This document shows, in pieces, positions 45,501-55,952 of a DNA stretch of 64,000 nt. The stretch lies in assembly GCA_030512295.1 (NCBI GenBank), contig JAULSR010000005.1:496001-560000 (forward strand), read 5' to 3'. Every line of letters starts with the position of its first letter. Within the stretch, counting starts at the first letter, position 1. The notes beneath the pieces are model-generated. The model saw only the letters and a program-made list of their open reading frames with translations. It was not told the origin of the DNA and did no database searches. Source of the stretch: Bombardia bombarda (Eukaryota > Ascomycota > Sordariomycetes > Sordariales > Lasiosphaeriaceae). Made by a program: the position numbers and the translations under genes.

Positions 45501-46675
45501 GACACGTCAGGGTCTCTCAAGGTGCCGTTGTTTGGCCTCGGGGCATCGATGACAGTGAAGAACTCGGCCGCGGCGACCATGGCCTTGGAAGCGGCAATCA
45601 GAGGCGTCGAGACGCGCTCGAGCGAGATGACCATCAACATGACGGACATCAAAACGATGATGACAGTGCCCACGTTTTCGACGCGGCCTTCGATAAAGGA
45701 CCGTATGCCGTACCAGAATGCCAGCGCGTATGCGCCGTACAAGGCGAAGAAGACAAGGCCGAATTGGGTGGCGAGGAAGGGTGCGAGTCCCAAGCCGGCT
45801 GTCTTGGCCTTCTTGACCCATTCCTCGTACCGCTGGCTGACGCGGGCTTCGGCACCGCACGAGGTCACCATTCGAATCCCGCCAAAGACCTCAGCGGCGA
45901 CGGAGCTGGCCTTGTTCTCGGCCTTGGTCATCTTGGAATGGCCCTTGATAATAAAAGGGAGGAGGATGGAGATGACGATCAAGATGAAGAGGATGATGGA
46001 GGCGGTAACCAGGGCCAGGGACCAGCTGAAGGTGAAGGCGATGATGGTGGCCGAGATGATTTGTGCGTTGTACTCGATGAAAGTGCCCAGTTTCTCCGAG
46101 ATGCCGATCTGCAGGGTGTTGGCCGTTGTGGTGATGGTGGTCGCGGCGGCCCCTGATGGCATCGAGTCGAGGACGTGGACGGTCTGGGCAAAGAGAGATT
46201 GCATGTAGTGCAGGCGGATACCGGCCGACATGCGGATGCCAATGAGGCGGAAGCAGAACTTGTTGATATAGTTGAGCCCGAAGCGGGCGATGAAGAGGGC
46301 GAACATGTAGAGGGCCAGCTGGTTTCTCTGCTTCTCAAAGTCGGCGAGGGCCTCGGGGGTGGCGGCGCTGGCGTCGGTGAAGCTGGTGAAGCTGCCCACC
46401 AGTCTTCCAAAGACAACGTTCATCAGGGGCATAGTGATGCCGGCGCCGATACACGCCACGCCGGCGCATACCATCATGACGAAGTCCCATTTCGTGGCGT
46501 AGGTGAAGACGCGGATGTAGTCCTTAAAGTTGGCCTCGCGCTCTGGACGGGCCGGTTTGGCAGTCTCGCTGGTGGTGGCTGTGTCCTTCAGGTCGTCAGG
46601 CTTTTCGGCGACAGCATCCGAGTCCTCATCCTGCTTCCTCTGCTTGCCACGACCCAATTTCAGTTTGAACCCCAT
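42519..46675 (-). CDS. ABC-B (MDR/P-glycoprotein type) full transporter
   Basis: ATP-driven exporter of hydrophobic compounds with TMD-NBD-TMD-NBD layout. Exons 42913-46675, 42631-42815 and 42519-42545, 1324 residues. The last exon is 27 nt and encodes CHNQALDR before TAG, the usual end of this family; it was found by splicing from a GTAAGT donor at 42630. The first NBD has Walker A GPSGSGKST (near residue 432), signature LKLSGGQRQR (near 590) and ILDEATSAID. The second NBD has GASGSGKTS (near 1115), NLSGGQKQR (near 1220) and LLDEATSSLDSES. Both H-loops (AHRLSTI, AHRLATI) are intact. NBD1 carries a charged insertion between Walker A and the Q-loop (about residues 455-505, with runs of Lys then Asp/Glu). 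The N-terminus is cytosolic and charged. Plausible roles are drug or toxin efflux; the substrate is unknown. Confidence 0.92.
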
Positions 46676-49600
46676 TGCAACTGAACAAATTGAGAGCCCC
46701 TTGGTGTGTTGGAAGGGACGATTTTAATGATTTGAGGTTTTTGCTTCCATTTAGAAATACGAGTGTCCGACTGTTATTCGAATTGATGTTGACTCTCGAG
46801 GAAGATATAAAAGGCAAGAGCGAGACGGATCCGGCCAAGGGGGTGATTAGAGGACCATGGACGAAGTCCCTGGTGTGGCCAGGTAAGGCAAGAGCCACCC
46901 AGGACACGATACTTCCAGTACCATCAACTAAGGCAGCACTCGGGCTTTCCCTTCTCAACTGAAGAATTGGGAAATTGGCCAAACGGTAGAGAGCGTCAAT
47001 CGTGGAGGGTCAACACCTGGGCGTCGTAAGGCGTGTCGTAAGGCGTGTCGTAAGGCGTCCTGGTAGGCACTTCTACGTAAAATGAAAAGCGACAGAGGCA
47101 CCGGTACCAAAACAATATAAAACCAATCCGACGAGTACTTTTTGTACGTGCTAGGCAGCCTTGCTGAAGCACATACCTAATCCGTAATTGCACCCGTCCT
47201 CAAGGTCGTATGCTCTCGTTTTGCCAGCGAGTCGATGATTGGGGAGGATTGGACCCTTGGAAAGCCACGCCGTCTTGGCATCGCATCCTATCTGTTCAGC
47301 ATACTATGATCGCAGCGATACTGTTTACATCTGTTAGCATGTCCACGTCTTCAGGCCAAATTTGTTGCATTTCATGGATGCTGGCAAAGAGGGGTTGTTG
47401 CGGCGGGAGCTGCCACTCAACCGGCCTGGAACGGCAGCGGACTCACGGCTGGACGTGGTCATGGGGAACTTTCGCGGGCAATGACGGGAGCCACGAATGG
47501 CATCCCGTTTCCAATTCCGTGGGCGGAGTTCCACCCGTCCATACCGATAATTCGATCCGATCTTGTTTTTCCTTGAGGAAGTTAGGGTTATGTATGGTGG
47601 ACTGCAGTATAAAGTACTGGGCGACTTCCTCTTTCCTTTTCCAGGTCGTTGCTGCCTGCTCCCACCTCCCTCAGCTTCCTTTGCCATTGGTCCTCCCATC
47701 CATGACAAATTTGGGGCTTCAGCATATCAACGATCATCTATACCGACTTTTATTGAGTGCCAAAGGTATTCGAGGTCAATCAGCTCTACCACATGGAGGC
47801 TAAAACGTGCTCAACACAATGTGACAAAGCTATCTTGCCTTGCCATGGTCAACTTGAGCCAGCTTAGGCAGGAATTCCCGATTCCCGAAACCTTCTCAGC
47901 GACGTGTAGACACCGTCTCCCGCAGCACCGTTGAATTATCTTGTATCTCTGAATCCTCAGATCTGTATTTGGCACTGGGACATTTGATAGTTCGCCTTGC
48001 CATCTTACATCACAGTCTTGATGCACCTTCCTTTCTCCTTCCCTTTCATTTTGTCATGCTATCCGTTCCCGAATCTCCCCGCAAGCCCATTGAGTCGACG
48101 TTATGACAGAGTTGATCAGGCCAGTCACACACGCAGTCATACTGTTTGATGGTGGCGTTACGGCTGGGACGGAGTAGAGAACCACATTGTGGTCTTCTTG
48201 GCATGTAACAACTACCGCCGTGAATACAAACCAATCGCATACCTGTCTACCTCTCCTTTTTCTCCGCGTGTGTGGTCACTGCAGTGTGACTCATGGGGTC
48301 ACGCCTTGTACACAAATGCCTCTGGAAAAGGGAAACAAACCAATCTGTATTTGGCTTCCAGTATGTTGCACCGGCGTCGGCAGGAACCCTTTGGTCAATG
48401 ATCGGGATCGTTCAAAGGATGCGCAGAACTGCAGATTGATGCCTTCGGGAAATATATTGGAGTACAAGATTGACGTTTAGGTTGCCAGTACACGTTTTCG
48501 GAATCTCCAACGTATGGTTCTACGAACAGACAAATAGCAATCAACCACCCACTCAATTGAGAGAGAAATGCCCAGCCTGCATTCGCTCACATCTATACAC
48601 AATAGCAGGTGATTCGTGCAATGCGCTTGATCTTTTTGTCTTTCTACTACCTCCCCAGACCGACCTAGATGGAGCTACAGACAAAAACGTCAAAGAGCCT
48701 CCTCCATCCACCCACGGCACATCACAGACAGGCAACGACATAAACAATAAAGTTCCCAGCATATAGGACACAGGAGTGATCGCCTAGTGTCTGTACCTCA
48801 ACCTTGAAAACATTCATTTCTGCCTACGTAGCATCTCAAACACACATATAACAGTGCCAGTGATCAGAACGTACAGCAGCAGTGGCTTGGCAGGTCATAG
48901 CGATGGTGACGACGACCAAAGGCTGCATTCCCGCCCGCAGCAGATCGTCAAAGCTCCTATCATATGTGCAAAAGAGTCCGAAACATACGGACTGCCCCCA
49001 ATTGTGTTTTCCCCCTCTGGCAATTAAACACACCTACATGCAACTCGCCTCTTGTGTTAACTTATACCAATTGTAGGTGGCCTCAGTATCTTATTGATAA
49101 GGACACTCGAGTTGTACGACCGAGATTAGCAGTCAAACGAATTCAGACACAAAATGCAAGTTCCCGGGGCCAGCCAATAGTATGATGTGCTGCCAACCCA
49201 GACATGGCCAACTCGTGGCTCGCCGACACTGATAATAAAAAGCCGGTTATGCAAAGTTCATCTGGTGTCGCCGTTTGCCGTCGGTGAATAGCGAGAACAA
49301 AATGAGGCACTTACACAATTGTACCTATCCTCTTCCCCTCAGTCACGCATGTATGTGCCTCTTGCTTGGGCCTCTCTCAGGTCTCTCTCGAGCCTCTCCT
49401 CTACCCCTCCTTCAACCTTCATCACCATCACGACCCCGGCTGACTGCTATCCATCACCCCTCAGCAGAGTCGCACTGAAGCGGGGGATGTGAGCCTCCTG
49501 ATAATGATAACGTCGAGCCTCTTGCTGAGGGAGTGTATCGTGTGTGTGGACGGCGCTTTGACACTCTGCATCTTTGGTGGTCCCAACACCAGCAGGACGG

Positions 49601-51681
49601 ACTCTGCATGAAACTCCGAAACGAATCTGGAGATTGGAGCTTTCTCGTCTTTCGTACCAAGAGAGAGAAAGAGACTGAAATTAGACCGAGAAATCCGAAG
49701 AGACGGGTCGACAATAAATGGCAGACTATCCTTTCTAGCGTAATTCCATGGAATACTCCATAGAATACGGCCAAGTTAAGATTGTCAACCCCTTCTTTCT
49801 CAAGTCGTGATCTTGAACCATCCATGCGCAACACCACTCCTCTGCCTCTCAGGAGAAGGCGGGCCACGAACGGTATGTGGTCTGAAGAAACATAGAGAGA
49901 CACCGGATGCGCTGTAACGGTGATGGTATACCCATCCTTATCCCTATCCCACATCCCACCCGCAATCAATGTCGATGCGTTTGAAGCAACAGTAGCAACA
50001 GTAGCAACAGCGCCAGAAGTGGTCTAGGGGCCAAACCATCGGCGCGGAATCTGTTTCCCAGCCCGAGCTTGCCGAGCTAGCAGGGGGAAAAGGGGGGAGG
50101 GGGGCCAGGGCTACGCCTGTCTTGTTAGTGGACTCAGGGGGAAATGGAAAGGCGCAAGCTCAGAAATCTCAATGAGAGCAGATCTCTTTGAGAGGAGTGG
50201 GCGAATTTGAGGAGGCCAGCACGGGCCCTGGGACGCCCTGACATTCTCTGGCGTTCCATTCTGGCGTTCCTGGGCGCGCGGGCCCTGGCGTTCGGCTCGC
50301 TGCGGGTGCGCCCTTGCACCCTGCGTGCATTCACGCTCCATCGATGTGGGCGGCCACTTGGTCCCCACCGCATCTTGCAGCCATTCGCGCGGCAACCTCA
50401 ATTCGTAATTTTCGTGCCCATTTCCGATCCATTTTGCGTTTCTTTTGGCTCCAGTTTTGATCGAATCCCAACGCTGCGTGCTGACCTGCGCGCATCTGTG
50501 GGACGGCGGAATCTGGTGGCTAGGGGGGAGACTGCCCCGGGGAGCGAATGGGAGCTCTGGCGTCATGCAATCAAAAGGAACCGACATGCGCCAAAGCTCC
50601 CCCCCCCCCTAGTCGCGCCGCCAGCTTGTTAAGGGCAAGGGCACAATGCAACTGCGGCCCCATGCAAATTTCTGGTTCTCTCCCCCCTCCTGCCGCTGCT
50701 GTCAGTCCAAATTAGTTCAAAACCCTTCCCATCATCATCTCTCGTCCTGCTTGGCTTGGTTTCTATATCGGGTTTGCGTTGCCCTGCTGCTGTTGCGCTC
50801 GTTTTGCCTCGTTCCCTCGTTCCTTGTTGCGAGTTTTGTTCTGCTGTCCGCTCTTTCGTCAAGTCTATCGACAACAAAAATAACAATCGCAACTCGCGTC
50901 TCGTGTCGCCCTGCATTGCATTGCTTCAACTGGGTCTGCTGTACGACAACCTTACTACACATAAGGTTCCTTGCCTAAGGTTCAGTCAGTTCCAAGGTTG
51001 CAGCGAATCTAAATATTTGCTGCGTTTGGTCGACAGTGAATCCACTCCTTCAGTATTCAACCGCCTGAGTACCTCGTCCATCTCAACTTTGGGACGACTA
51101 CCCAAGGCCTGCAAAGTGCCAATCAGCTGTCAGAAGGTCGTCAAAGTCGACTTGTACCAGCTGGACACCTTCAGCCGGCCCCAGGCTAATATCACAACAC
51201 CGTTTGCGACTCCTGACCCCGAGCCCAGGAAAGCCCGGGTCGTGCACGATCGGCCTCGTTTCGCGGCGCCGTCGATCACTGCGACTGGGACTGGGACTGG
51301 CCTTCCGTGCTCCGTTCCCGTTCCCGAACCGACCTGCGGAAACCCGCTCTCGTACGCCTCTCTCATTTTGCGAGACATCTCCCCACAAAAAAGGGAGCAA
51401 AGGGACTAAAACCAACCGAGGACCACCCTCGTTTCTCCCTCGAGCCCTCCCCAGCCATCAACTGTTTCTCGACCATTCTCAATTGCCACACCCTGCCGCA
51501 CCGGGGCACTTATTAGCCACTTATTCAACTGCTGGTCCACCATTTACCACAACACACCACGCTGCCAAAAAAGAGAGTTTACGCACACAGGAAATAGCCT
51601 TGAACCTTATGCATCGTCCCAACGACAAGCTTCAATACCACTGATTTAGTCGCTTGCAATATCAGCGCACGGCAAGCAATC
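46676..51681. other. 5.0-kb region without a recognised gene
   Basis: The left part is the promoter of the ABC gene. The right part (about 50200-51680) is C/T-rich leader-like sequence before the gene at 51682. ORFs such as 47210-47803, 50111-50587 (minus) and 50756-51409 lack recognisable domains and overlap one another. The stretch contains a 12-bp triple repeat (47023-47058) and a 9-10-bp GTAGCAACA repeat (about 49988-50010). Confidence 0.5.
47023..47058. repeat. 12-bp tandem repeat, three perfect copies
   Basis: The unit GTCGTAAGGCGT is repeated three times without change, about 350 bases upstream of the ABC transporter start. Confidence 0.92.
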
Positions 51682-52893
51682 ATGGGTGGGCTAATACCTC
51701 TGATGCTCTCTTCGGGCAACCGGATGAGCATGATATCTCAGCAACCAAGTCCCGTCTCCCGTCGTTCCAGTAGCGACTTAACACATTTCACAAAGCCAAT
51801 ATCACCCACCAAGCGATCACATTCTATGCCTCCTCCGGCTCGAATCTCCGTGCTGCCGCACACCCACGCCGACTGGAAGAGGACAATCTCAGAGGTCAAG
51901 CGACTGTATTCGGCAAAGAGATATCGCCTGTGCTCAGCCAAGTGCAATGACATCCTTGACAACATCAAGGATATGACTCATGTTGAGCCAGCCTATATCA
52001 TCCACCTTCATTTCTACGCCGCCACCTCCCTCGAGACATGTGCCCGGCCTCTACCCCTAAGCTCATCCTTGAGGACCAACCTCCTTCACCAGGCACGCAC
52101 ACATCTAGACCGCGCCGCCCCGCTCATCACCGCTGCCGAGCAATCAGTCGTCAAAAAGACACGCCCATACTCAGTCAACTCCTCCCGCGGGTCGAGCTGC
52201 CACTCCCCCTCCGACTCTCTCAGCTCAATCAGCTCATCGTCTCGAGCATGGACCCCCGAGACAGCCACATCATCACCAACCAACTCTATCTGCTCCTTCG
52301 ATGATCTCGCTGCCAAGTCCAGCTCACGTACAACCCCCAGCGCAAAGCGCGCTTCCAAGAAGGTCTCATTCTCCCTCCCCAAGCCAACACCAATCCAAAT
52401 CACCGGGCCCATCGTCCGTCCGGACTCGCCCACCCTCGGCTTCGACGACGAGTACTTCCAGTCCGCCGCCGCACGGCCAGAGCTCCCAGCCCCGCCCAAG
52501 CCGCTCTTCCAGGAAATTGAAATTCCTCTCCAGACGGTATCCGAGGAGGAGGAGGATGTTAACGAGCTCACCGCCGAGGACAACGCGTGCTTCTTCATCG
52601 CGCGCTCAGTCGACCGCTACTGCGACCACCTGTCTGGCCTGCGCGTCCAGCTCGCACGGCACTCGGCCCACCTCGACCAGATGCTTGCGGCCAAGGCGAT
52701 CCCGAGAGTCCTCGACGCCGAGACAACGCCCTGCGGCGGCTCGCGCACCAGTTTGGGTGAGGACCTGCGCACGCTTGAGCGCCAGGCCCGCATTGAGCGT
52801 CTGCGCAGTAACGGGTGGCAGCGAAAGCGGTTTGATGCGCGGCGGTACGAGGAGCTGTGTGAGACTGTTTTGGCTGAGATGAGTAGTTCCTGA
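51682..52893 (+). CDS. Uncharacterised fungal protein, 403 residues
   Basis: A single exon from ATG 51682 (good context, preceded by CAATC) to TGA 52893. I cannot assign a named family. Residues 1-55 are Ser/Pro-rich with several S-P sites (SPVSRRSSSD, SPTKRSHSMP). Residues about 58-155 form an all-helical, TPR-like segment (HADWKRTISEVKRLYSAKRY and YIIHLHFYAATSLETC). The middle is a low-complexity Ser/Thr/Pro region with KRASKKVSFSLP, and a second helical part (about 305-403, CFFIARSVDRYCDHLSGLRV) closes the protein with many Arg and Glu. No signal peptide or membrane segment. The two ordered parts separated by a disordered linker, and the normal codon use, make it a real gene. Function is unknown. 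Confidence 0.75.
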   Translation: MGGLIPLMLSSGNRMSMISQQPSPVSRRSSSDLTHFTKPISPTKRSHSMPPPARISVLPHTHADWKRTISEVKRLYSAKRYRLCSAKCNDILDNIKDMTHVEPAYIIHLHFYAATSLETCARPLPLSSSLRTNLLHQARTHLDRAAPLITAAEQSVVKKTRPYSVNSSRGSSCHSPSDSLSSISSSSRAWTPETATSSPTNSICSFDDLAAKSSSRTTPSAKRASKKVSFSLPKPTPIQITGPIVRPDSPTLGFDDEYFQSAAARPELPAPPKPLFQEIEIPLQTVSEEEEDVNELTAEDNACFFIARSVDRYCDHLSGLRVQLARHSAHLDQMLAAKAIPRVLDAETTPCGGSRTSLGEDLRTLERQARIERLRSNGWQRKRFDARRYEELCETVLAEMSSS

Positions 52894-54165
52894 GGAAGAG
52901 AAGAAAAGAGAGAACGTAAATATAAGAAATAAGACACATCACATCATGTTGTATGACGGTACGATATAAGGATACAGGAGGGTGGGGGGGCAAGAGATCG
53001 TGGCATTATATACACACGCACATTGCACATGTTATACTACCACTTTGTATCATGTATATTCAATTTTTTTTTTTTTTTGGATTGGAGGATTGGAGGCGCA
53101 TTATGTTTTGGAGGAGTACCAAGGAATGATGGATGGGCTCATCCATCATCATCATCATCATGGGAGGGGGGTTTTGATTCTTGTTTCTTTTCTTATTTCA
53201 ACCATTTGAGTTGCAACATCGACTGCGCGTGTCAGTCATATCCGGGTAATCGGGTAATACCGTATCTCTCTGTATGAGAGGTAAAGGCGGGCAGGAAGGG
53301 AGGAAACTGAAGATCAGTGGAGGATTGGCCGGTTGGCTGTAGATTTGCCAGTGGAGAGTCAGTCAAGGGAGCGTTGGACGTGGAGCGGACAAACGACCCT
53401 GGGTGAAGGAAGCGCATGGTTGGGAACTGACGTCACCCACGTGTCATGGGAGTTTTCACAAAGCCGAAAATCTTTCGCAGGTTGCCGACATTCAAGTGAG
53501 GCGCCTATGGATGCTGGATGGATGTATTTGCAGGCTCAGTCGTACATATTGGATAGATGGTACATGAATGCTGTGTACAGCTTTGTTTATTTCAAGCGCA
53601 TACCTTGGAGATAGGGCAGTAAAGGAGTTGGACATTATATATGCTTGCACATACCAAAATCCCTTGCCCAGTCAGGTACCTCACTTTGAGTGACTCCGTT
53701 GGAAATACTCATATACCTCCCATATTTCTATGTAAATAAGGGAACTAGCATAATTGTTTGAAGCAACTGCTTATTTATGGACATCATCATCTTTTCCCAC
53801 CACGTTATGAGCATATACCAAAAATATTCCAAGGAAAACCGAAATTAATTTTACTAGCTTCAAGTCTGTTCAAAAGAGTCAAAAGAAAGGCCAGGAATGA
53901 AAAACAAGTAGACCCCATATCCTGTCCTTGCGTGCAGTGCCCATCAATTCGAGAGACAGTAAAAACGCGAGGCCGCACGCACGCACGCACTGTTCATATG
54001 CTGCTCCTGCTCACCACCAAGCAAATAGCCCCACTGTCCAGAGAGTTGCAGAGTTTCCATCTCATTCTCCAATCATCCAGGCCATCGCTCACATAACCTA
54101 TATCAGATCGCTCGCTCCCCGCCCGCCGGCCTTACTTGGTATCATAGCATCCAACCACTACTTTT
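52894..54165. other. Spacer between convergent genes
   Basis: 3' flanks of the 403-residue protein gene and of the kinase gene. It contains a T15 run (53064-53078) and (CAT)6 (53144-53161); no gene seen. Confidence 0.55.
53064..53161. repeat. T15 homopolymer and (CAT)6 microsatellite
   Basis: T run at 53064-53078 and six CAT units at 53144-53161, both in the 3' flank of the gene at 51682. Confidence 0.85.
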
Positions 54166-55952
54166 CTAACCCTGGAAACTCTTCCTCCGCACCTCCTTCT
54201 CCGCCTCCTCCGTCAGCTTCAGCGTCTGCTCCTGCTCCTTCATCTCGCGGACCTTGGCTAGCACAACCTCGCGGAAGATGGCTCCCTTGATCATCTTTGA
54301 CAACGTTCGCTTCTCGCCACCGCTGCCGTCGCCGCTGCCGCTATCGGCAGAGGACGACGCGGCCGCGGTGCTACTGCTGCTCTCGTTAGCCCTTGGTGAG
54401 AGGGAACGCATTGACTGATCGGCTGCTAACGTCGAGTCCTTTGGCATGTCTGAGTTTTCCGGGTCGTCCTCCTGCATCTTGAGCGCCTCGATGCGGTTCG
54501 CCAGCTTGACCATCTCGATGCCGCGGCGTAGGCGCGCCTTGGTGAGGTACGCCTTGATCTCGGGCAGCAAGTTGTGGTCCGTGGCGGTCTCGCCCTTGAG
54601 CCATGTGTGTCCCAGGGCTTGCTGTTGGTGCGGGGGAAAAGGGAGGGGATTGGTTAGCCATGCACTGCTCTCAAGAGCTTTTGTCTACTTTCCGGTTAAA
54701 AATGGGAGAAAAGAGCGAATCGGCTTACCTCGCTAGTCCAACGGGCTTCTGGCCTGGGATGAAGCAGCTTCAAGATGAAGTCTTTGCCATCGTCGCTGAC
54801 ATCCTTCCAGTATCGCTCGTGGAACACTACCTGAGCGCTGCTGCACTCGTCGATCAAGTCTGGCAGGTTCTCGGAGCGGAAGGGCGAGTAGCCGCAGAGG
54901 AGCGTGTAGGTGATAACTCCCATCGACCACATGTCTACGGGCTTGCCGTGACCCTGCTTGAGCATGACCTCGGGCGCCGCATAACCAAATGAGCCGGCCA
55001 TGGTGGTGAGGACCTCGTCCTTGTTGTCGAGCATCTTGGCGATGCCGAAATCAGCGAGGACGAGATCTGAGTCGGATGCTTTGGTGAGATACAAGAGGTT
55101 CTCAGGTTTGAGATCTATTGGGTGTTAGCAAGCGCTTGTCAGGCGGGCTTTGACCATGATAACGAAAAGCTGTCTAGCTGACCTCGATGAACAACATTGT
55201 TCTTGTGGAGGTAGTTGACGGCACCCAAGACCTGCTTGATGGTCTGCGACGCGTCCTTCTCGGTGAATTTCCCCTGCTCGCAGATTCTGTCGAACAGCTC
55301 TCCTCCGGTCGCAAGCTCAGTGACGATATAGTACTTGTCCTGCATGATTGGGCACATATTAGCTTTCGGGCTCGCGTGCGCGACGCACATGGGCGTTTGT
55401 GGCTTTCATGCTTAGACGTACCCTTGACTCGAACCAATCGACAAACTTGACGATGTGCGGGTGCTTGAGCTTCTGGAGCAGGTTCATCTCGTCAAGGACC
55501 ATTTGCTCGTTGCCCTTGACGTTCTTCTTCAGGATGATTTTGATGGCCACTCGACCGTCTGGGCCATCGGCATCTCTGACGATGCCATAGGTACCTGCGC
55601 CCAGAGTGCGTCCAAACCGGTACTTCGACCTAAGACGGAAGTAAACGAGTTAGCCCTAGTACATGTGCAATACACATGTGTTTACATGCGAAGGAACAGG
55701 AGATTGGTTCGATGAGGGAGAGGCCGCACTTCCTCTCGTAGCTCTCCGGCTGCCCATGCAGGCGATTGAGCATGTTGGTGACTATAGATACAGATTACAC
55801 CGTCAGCTGTGATGTTTACAAGGCCGAATCCGTCGCAGTTGGACAGGAGATGGGGGTATCTTCTTCCCCTTTCCAAGGAAGAGACAGCGAAAGAACAGAC
55901 CGAGTTTGTGAATCGCGCGGCGGATTTGGAACGGAGGGAACTTACAGCTCAT
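54166..55952 (-). CDS. Ca2+/calmodulin-dependent protein kinase (CMK type)
   Basis: Cytosolic Ser/Thr kinase activated by calmodulin. Six coding exons: 55946-55952, 55730-55781, 55422-55629, 55183-55339, 54729-55114 and 54166-54621, giving 421 residues. The first coding segment is 7 nt (Met, Ser and one base). The second gives FTNMLNRLHGQPESYER, the usual CMK start. Kinase motifs: GRTLGAGTYG (26-35), VAIK with Lys50, HRDLKPEN (140-147, catalytic Asp142), DFG (163-165), YAAPEVM and DMWSMGVITY. After the kinase domain, RLRRGIEMVKLANRIEAL is a basic amphipathic stretch that fits the autoinhibitory/calmodulin-binding segment. A Ser-rich acidic linker follows, and the protein ends KSFQG. All introns have GT-AG ends and keep the frame; the exon B donor is GTGCGG, a weaker site. 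Confidence 0.92.

Noticed and set aside
45095..46156. 353-codon antisense ORF within the ABC transporter
   Set aside because: A shadow frame of the ABC gene; Gly/Asp-rich composition arises from the complementary codons.
39948..46675. Secondary-metabolite gene cluster
   Set aside because: Only a P450 and an ABC transporter are present; no polyketide synthase, NRPS, terpene cyclase or cluster regulator was seen nearby.
50111..50587. 158-codon ATG ORF on the minus strand
   Set aside because: GC-rich region open in several frames on both strands; no domain and no splice context.
50756..51409. 217-codon ORF before the gene at 51682
   Set aside because: It opens with a non-ATG codon and has Ser/Pro/Leu composition typical of C/T-rich leader DNA.
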